NCBI GenBank assembly: GCA_009739215.1
Contig: VSJF01000002.1
Span: 372,001 to 436,000 of the forward strand
DNA from: Floccularia luteovirens
Taxonomy: Eukaryota > Basidiomycota > Agaricomycetes > Agaricales > Squamanitaceae
Length of the DNA: 64,000 nt
Direction: 5' to 3'
In this document: in pieces, positions 58,550-64,000 of the stretch
Position numbering within the stretch: position 1 is the first letter of the stretch
Layout of the letters: each line of letters opens with the position of its first letter
Translations under genes and position numbers: made by a program
The notes under the pieces: model-generated
Database searches by the model: none
Seen by the model: only the letters and a program-made list of their open reading frames with translations
Told to the model about the DNA's origin: nothing

Positions 58550-59240
58550 TCAAGTCTCGTGGATTTGCCTTGCCATACGAAACCTGTATCCAGTCGTCTG
58601 GTGTGATGGAGTAAATAAATGCCGCCGAAAAGCTGGAGCAGCTGGCTTGACAAGTTTACATAGCTGAGGAGCTGGGGACGGTGAACGCCTGGTAGGCACT
58701 GGAATTCTGGAACGGAATGGGGAATCTCCCTCGGAAGTAATTGCTTCTGCGGGGGGCGAGGGTGATCCTGGCTGTGTTGGATTGTGAGCTGGCACCTTGG
58801 CTATGCTGGACTTCCTTGGAGCAGTACTGTTTGTTGCAGTGGTATGTGCAAGCAAATCTCCTAACGCGACAATCTTAATTACATCGTAGGCATTTGGCCA
58901 CTCCTAGAAAAAGTTAGCGTTAACCAAGAGTCTTACATGTCCCCAAAAAGATACAGACCTTTTTAGTCGGCCGCTTCGCAGCTTTCTTGGGTTTGGAGAA
59001 AACTGGGGATACAGATCCCAAGATCTCGTATTGCGAAGACCCGAAAGCATAGAATGTGTGTGCTTCCTCTTCCAAGTTGTCTTCAGAGCAAGTGGCTCGG
59101 AATGGAAGGACTTGTAAATCAACCAAGGTTTCTGGACCATTCTATGAATAATGGGACATCAGTTATGAGTCGAGTTCTGGACATGGGTGAAGTTCACGTA
59201 CGGAAATTGCTGTAGATGGGTTAATAGATAGGAGAGACAT
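58550..59240 (-). CDS. Hypothetical protein, three exons
   Basis: Exon 1 starts MSLLSINPSTAIS at 59240. Exon 2 reads NGPETLVDLQVLPFRATCSE then 'YEILGSVSPVFSKPKKAAKRPTKK'. Exon 3, from about 58910, reads EWPNAYDVIKIVALGDLLAH, followed by a Pro/Ser-rich tail ending in ARQIHET with stop at 58550. Introns have clean GT/AG ends (GTACGT...CATAG and GTCTGT...TCTAG). No domain recognised. The lysine-rich centre and disordered tail could indicate a nuclear or nucleic-acid-linked protein, unproven. Confidence 0.5.
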
Positions 59241-60339
59241 AGCAAAGACTTACACTTTACAGAAGAAGTTGGAAGAATGGCTGAATTATATACTTTCACA
59301 TCTCCGAAGGCCAATGCGTCCTAATTTGAGACGAAGGAGCCTTAAGGAACCTCACCATTGAGACAATGGAGGCACAATACAAGGATGAAGGTTCAAGGAA
59401 AGGCCATCTATTCAATAGCGCTGGCCGTGCATCTATTCACAATATCCTATATAACATGAATTAGTTTATTACAATTACTTGAATGCGTGGTCATCATTAA
59501 GAGACACCTCGAGTTTCTAGAGCTAGGACCACCGTCGTATAAGTAGTTTTTTATTTTGAGCCGGCCCACATCTTGCTTATGTGGCCTATACACCTACTGA
59601 CAAATGAGTGGCTCAGATTTCCGAAAGTGGACACAATGATAAAACGGTACCACAATTTGGCCATGAGATCTGAGAGTCGGGGAAAGTTATGTTAGATAAT
59701 ATAAACCTTTCAAGCCGAATGAATGGCCATATCAACTGATCAACTGGATGTCAACGGCGGTATTCCTGCTACTTTAGGAGCGGGTTTTACAATTTTCGCG
59801 CTCAAGTTTTTCCAGGCACACGTTTTTACTCCATTAAGCTTTGTTTACTATTTTAGGCAAGATTGAAGAAAGGAGGCTATGCTTGCCCCATTTCCGACGT
59901 ATGTCATTTCTTTGCCTGTATCATTCGAATGTTATTCGTATGGAATATTGTTCAGTGTCATGTAGAAACTACATCTATTTATCCATAGCTCATATCACTT
60001 TATGACTTTGTTTTATTTCACAGGGACAGTCGTATTCAAATATATGTTCACATCCTACTTTTGCAATGTTTCATCATATATGGAACTGCAAATTCAAATA
60101 GTGATAAATTTAAGACCTTTACATTGTACAGCCCATACTATAAACTTTATCTATTTGTGCTACAACATAACTGTATCATCATCTAAACATGTAATTAATT
60201 CTTTTCCTTTCCCTGCTTTGAGCGTTCTCACCGAAAATTAACTAAAAGTGGCAGGCTTTGCCGTGCACAAAGCAAGGTCTTACGGTCCTTATGTGTAGTC
60301 AAAGAAAAGTCTCAGCCTCTAAGTATAATTAGCTACACA
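59241..60339. other. Intergenic, about 1.1 kb; nothing recognised
   Basis: AT-rich; the frame at 60002-60241 is low-complexity hydrophobic and judged random. Confidence 0.4.
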
Positions 60340-61263
60340 TTACTGCACAGACTTTTCTGCGAGTAGCCAATATACAAAGGATCGTGAATTTTTCATTAAC
60401 CTTCCCAAGCTTGGTTCACTTCTCGGAGCAACAGCCCCAATTGGTCGCGGACTCCACAAACAGTGACTGCCTCCCCGGGTACGTTCACACCAAACAGTCC
60501 TCTCACCGAACTGTTCCCACCAAATTTTCCCTTCCGAACCCTCTCCGCAAATAGAAATCGTAATTTTTGCTTTGATACTGTGTTCCAGCGCTTTCCACGT
60601 CGATATAGTATGCGTTGTACAGGAACAATCGAACGTTACCGCAATATGCTGGAGAGCCGTCAATTCCTGCAGATACGAAACATTAGGGAGTTCGCGACAT
60701 GAAAGGGTAACGGCCAGATGAGTTAAGGAAGTAAACAAATCTGTTCGCGCCATCAATGTACAGATGCCTGGAGGAAGTCGAAGATGAGTGAGCTGTCTGC
60801 AAAATGTCTTGGAACTTTCGGAAAATCCGAATCGTTGCCAAAGAAGATGGTGGTAGTCAATCACTGTGAGCTCCCTGCAACGTAAGTTTCTGAAATTTGG
60901 GTCAAGGCACATGTTGACCATTATGCCATCAGTGCATGCCAGATGAATGACATTGATGCATCTGCAGGCAATGGAAAGTGCTACCATTAATGCCTCGTAG
61001 TCAACGGAGTTGACTCCGTTATAAATCCAAAGATGACGGACGAGTGGGGCGAAAACTGGATAACGCCGAAGAAGGAAGTGAAAGGAAAGTATCTGTTCCT
61101 TAGAGGTAAGAGTGATGGGTATTCGCGAGATACATGCAGGGCATATAGTATCGTAAAAGCTTCGAGAAGTCAATAGAAGATTGCGATAATTCGACTGTGA
61201 GTAAGAGCATGCAAAGCTGGCGATATCCAATAAGAGGTCCAGTGGCAAAGATGAGGAAGACAT
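60340..61263 (-). CDS. F-box/LRR-like protein
   Basis: A single open frame of 307 codons without introns. It begins MSSSSLPLDLLLDIASFACS, the 'LP.DLLLDIA' start of Agaricomycete F-box-type proteins, followed by 'YRNLLLTSRSFYDTICPA'. Regular leucine-rich segments follow (LVRHLWIYNG, CRELTVIDYHHLL, LTHLRLPPGI, LTHLAVTLSC, LQHIAVTFDC). Such proteins are substrate adaptors of SCF ubiquitin ligases or diverged relatives; this group is expanded in mushrooms. The target is unknown. No break is visible. Confidence 0.7.
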   Translation of the reverse strand: MSSSSLPLDLLLDIASFACSYSQSNYRNLLLTSRSFYDTICPACISRIPITLTSKEQILSFHFLLRRYPVFAPLVRHLWIYNGVNSVDYEALMVALSIACRCINVIHLACTDGIMVNMCLDPNFRNLRCRELTVIDYHHLLWQRFGFSESSKTFCRQLTHLRLPPGICTLMARTDLFTSLTHLAVTLSCRELPNVSYLQELTALQHIAVTFDCSCTTHTISTWKALEHSIKAKITISICGEGSEGKIWWEQFGERTVWCERTRGGSHCLWSPRPIGAVAPRSEPSLGRLMKNSRSFVYWLLAEKSVQ

Positions 61264-62685
61264 ATTTATTCCCGCTGCCTCCAGGTAGGGGGATTAATTA
61301 TAGGTTTCATGATGTTTTAGACTTTTTTGGATATATATGGTAAGTAGTGCTTCATTGGTAAGCAATGTGTAGCTGTTTTGTAACTCCTAACCCAGCCGCT
61401 CACTGCGTTCTATTGCTTACTATGAGGTTCGGACTTGTCTTTCGTTTTGCGTTTTCGTCAATTTCGTTTTCAGGATTTCGTTGTGCTTTTTGTCTTGTTT
61501 TATTTTGATGACATCATTTATTGTTTAATTAGGTGAGGAGGATTGCATAGTGATTTTGCATTTATCGTATTGACTGATTCTGATGTCGTTTGTTCAGGAA
61601 TTAATTAATTATGTTCCGTATCATCTGCACCTATGCTGTCGCCTCTTTAACTATGTTCCATCCATGACGTGTCTATCTTGCTAGGTCAGTTTGAGAAAAT
61701 GAGCAAAGATGACTTTTGTCACTGCACGATTGCATGGTTTGTTCTTCGAAAAATTTGTGATGCTGAACTCTGTCAAATCAAGTGTTCTGAAATACGCAAC
61801 ACTTGGGGATTGTGCATGCCTGTATGATGGTTGTTGAACTCTTCTTTCTGCCGATGAATGTGGAGATTGCACAAGGGCTTTGGATGTTCAGATTACACAA
61901 ATCAGCTTAATACGCACCATATTAGAGTCTTATCCGAATCCGACGCTATCATCGGATTCGAAACCTCTTTGATCACCAGGCTCAGTCGGAACATTAATCG
62001 ATTGTCAGCCCCCTTTCACAAATGACCTATTCAGTTGGACCCTTTTTCGTATCGCACCTTTTTCTTCCGCCAACTCACCAAAACTCACCTTTATCATCTG
62101 ACCACTGCGTTAAAAATCTCTACCGTTCATTAATGTACATTACATAGTACGAAATCAATGGTTCCGAAAACTAACAAAAAGAAAAAACATTTATTTACAG
62201 TTGGTAGCAGACTCTGCAATGCATACAAAACACCGCCTTATGTCACTTATATTGATTCGCCGGGTATCATAAATGGGAGTCTCAAAATACGGGGGCCTTC
62301 TGAAACGCAGTTGCCAGTCCGCTTCACAGTCAATGACCTGCACAATATCTTCTTGGAATCAATAGGACAACAGCCAACTGTAAACTAGTCATTCATGTGA
62401 AACAGGTTATAAGGAAAACACCTGAATATACATGACCCTGCCGAGGAAGTCCATAGTTGCTCGACAAGAAACGTAAAGTGTTCTCAGCAGCCGAATATCT
62501 CGAAATGTCAACGAAGTTAGTGGGATAAGCACTTATCTCGAGTCATCAGGACAGTTCGGCCCTTTCGTTTCTCTTTTCAAAACATAATTGCAATTAATCA
62601 ATGCACAAATCAAGAAACATTATTCATTGATTCACACTGCCCCATAGGTGTGCTCGTTCATAAGTACTGTTCTTCGTGTATACCA
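61264..62685. other. Intergenic, about 1.4 kb; one weak 76-codon frame
   Basis: 62158-62388 (+) reads MVPKTNKKKKHLFTVGSRLC and on to a stop with no match I know; it may be a small gene or chance. The remainder shows nothing. Confidence 0.35.
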
Positions 62686-62865
62686 TCAACAATTTTCGCA
62701 GCAAGTCCAGCACTCGTCCGAACTCTTCACTGCATGCCAGCCTGAGCCACATTCTGGCTCTTCGAAGTAGCAGATGAGATCACAAAGAGGAGGATTAGAC
62801 GGAGCTGCATTAACACCTCCGAGAAGGGCGGCTGCAAACAAACCAAGTGCGACAAGAAACTTCAT
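62686..62865 (-). CDS. Small cysteine-rich secreted protein, 59 residues
   Basis: A single uninterrupted frame with ATG at 62863-62865 and TGA at 62686-62688. Residues 1-20 (MKFLVALGLFAAALLGGVNA) are a textbook signal peptide with an Ala-x-Ala-type cleavage site. The mature part has seven cysteines (C28, C32, C39, C52, C55, C56, C59) and ends ECWTCCENC. This matches a class of very short secreted proteins common in Agaricomycetes that carry a CWTCC-type C-terminus. Role unknown; such peptides are often proposed as effectors or surface-active or signalling peptides. It is easily missed because of its length. Confidence 0.75.
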   Translation of the reverse strand: MKFLVALGLFAAALLGGVNAAPSNPPLCDLICYFEEPECGSGWHAVKSSDECWTCCENC

Positions 62866-64000
62866 ATTTCTGTGGAAATGGTTGTATTTTAAGGATATAA
62901 AAACAATAGAAAAACGTACAGGTTCGTTAGCGGTGTGAACTTTAGAGAAGTGTTTAGCTGACTAGTTGTATCCTGTAAAGAATGGTGAGACAACAAGAAG
63001 GGTCTGCAAAATGAGGATTTTCACTCACGGGAAGGACCAGATAACGTTCAGTTAACCAGGCATACAGAAGCCCTAGTCAGTTAAATATTAGATCAACAAT
63101 GATAAAAATCACTGTTCGTTACGTTAGAAAAGTAAAAGGTTGGCCTTGGTTAGGTCACTTGAGAGATAGTCATCGTCTTGGCTCAAAAACTCCACTCCCA
63201 TGGTGGGGTTGCCGTCATATCAAGTTTCATATGGAGGTTGCCAGGCAAGTTCACACAGAAGAATGGAAAATTCCAATCATGTTAGTGTGTGAAGAGGCCT
63301 GCGAATTTGTATGGTGGTATTGATATTTGTGTAAATCTAGGGATGATAATAGTCTCTCCTCGAGTGATCGGAACTCTTTCAAGGCAATGTTATTGTGCCT
63401 CAGAGGCGGCAGAATGTTGACAAAATCCATTCTACGATATAGGTTTACTCCGCGGCAGCTGCTGTGAAGGCGGGGTCGCCTCACGAGCTACTTAGCACAC
63501 CTCCGCTATTCTAACGCGCTCCACCATTCTGGGCAAATGGAGTTGGGCGCGCGCTTGGTCGGGTGCAATTTCTTCGTCTTGTTGGTGTTTTGTATGTTTT
63601 CGATAAACAACAATTCTGATTATGTTTAGGAAGTGGTACTGCCGTTGATATTCACTGGAATTACTCAAAAGAGCTTGTTACTCAGACAGATCAATCTGGT
63701 GCTATATTAGAAGTGTGGGTTTAAAAACCACGGAAACGCGTTGGAATGTGTTCTATTTACTGTGTCACCTGCGCTGCTATGACAAGTGGTCTTTCAGCTG
63801 CAAAATCTCGTCTTGTACGCACGCTGTCAGTGGTTCCAGCATTCCCGAGCTCGGCAAACTCAGCCCGGCCGACCCAAGCATACCCAAATTTTTATTCGAT
63901 CCGCAAGTGACAAAAAAGGCAAAGGAACCCGATTCCCACTCTCTGAATGCCTGTTACGGGAAGGACGGCACGCAAAGGAGCTTGTCATGACGGTAGAAGG
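62866..64000. other. Window end; nothing firmly recognised
   Basis: The frame at 63099-63323 has no known features. From about 63800 to the end, open frames on + (for example around LSPADPSIPKFLFDP) might be part of a gene that continues beyond the window, but nothing decides it. Confidence 0.3.

Noticed and set aside
63440..63540. tRNA-like minus-strand stretch (GGTGGAGCGCG)
   Set aside because: No T-loop consensus and no foldable cloverleaf by eye.
1..64000. CRISPR arrays, operons or bacterial ribosome sites
   Set aside because: No spaced short direct repeats were seen, and the intron-rich genes show the DNA is eukaryotic.

Overview
The window looks like nuclear DNA of an Agaricomycete (mushroom-forming or wood-decay basidiomycete). 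Most genes are cut by many 45-75 bp GT-AG introns. The gene content is also typical of the group: a NACHT-WD40 receptor, a DUF7330-type protein, a CYP5144-like P450, a PL14-like lyase, stand-alone adenylate-forming reductases and a tiny cysteine-rich secreted protein. All coordinates and splice sites here were read by eye, and function comes from recognised motifs, not from searches.

Layout. 1-1242 (+) is the 3' end of a PFF1-like vacuolar membrane protease. 1349-5419 (-) is a NACHT-WD40 STAND protein. 6066-6187 is a small inverted-repeat element. 6784-9213 (+) is a 14-TM-type MFS exporter. 9428-12882 (-) holds two basidiomycete proteins: an unknown one with a CaaX-like end and a DUF7330-type one. 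14152-14830 is a second, 0.7 kb inverted-repeat element. 15158-17313 (+) is a P450 with a broken frame and an altered heme loop, followed by a decayed copy of its own 3' end. 18835-19968 (+) is a PL14-like protein.

The core, about 21.6-45.3 kb, is a repeat-rich cluster. Two adenylate-forming reductases (A-T-R, no condensation domain) lie at 21659-25618 and 34918-38821, both on +. Four nearly identical DAO-family FAD oxidases lie at 27308-28779 (+), 30663-32129 (+), 39348-40825 (-) and 43806-45272 (-), with a fifth, dead copy at 33652-34180. The oxidase promoters share a CCAAT box and a TATA box at near-constant distances. A roughly 1.2 kb repeat (here 'R') is interleaved with the oxidase genes in both orientations (about 26.2, 32.4, 42.3, 46.3 and 47.6 kb). 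A plausible but unproven reading is a secondary-metabolite locus. In that reading the reductases turn a carboxylic or amino acid into an aldehyde, and the oxidases (FAD Rossmann motif, DAO signature, C-terminal AHL like a peroxisomal signal) oxidise an amine or amino acid. The P450, PL14-like protein and MFS exporter would be candidate accessory genes.

From 50.1 kb on the region is ordinary: a dimeric alpha/beta-barrel protein, a mitochondrial phosphate carrier, three multi-exon proteins of unknown function, an F-box/LRR-like protein and a 59-residue cysteine-rich secreted protein. Several genes in the first 20 kb carry apparent single-base frameshifts, two of them next to homopolymers, so sequencing error must be excluded before calling them pseudogenes.
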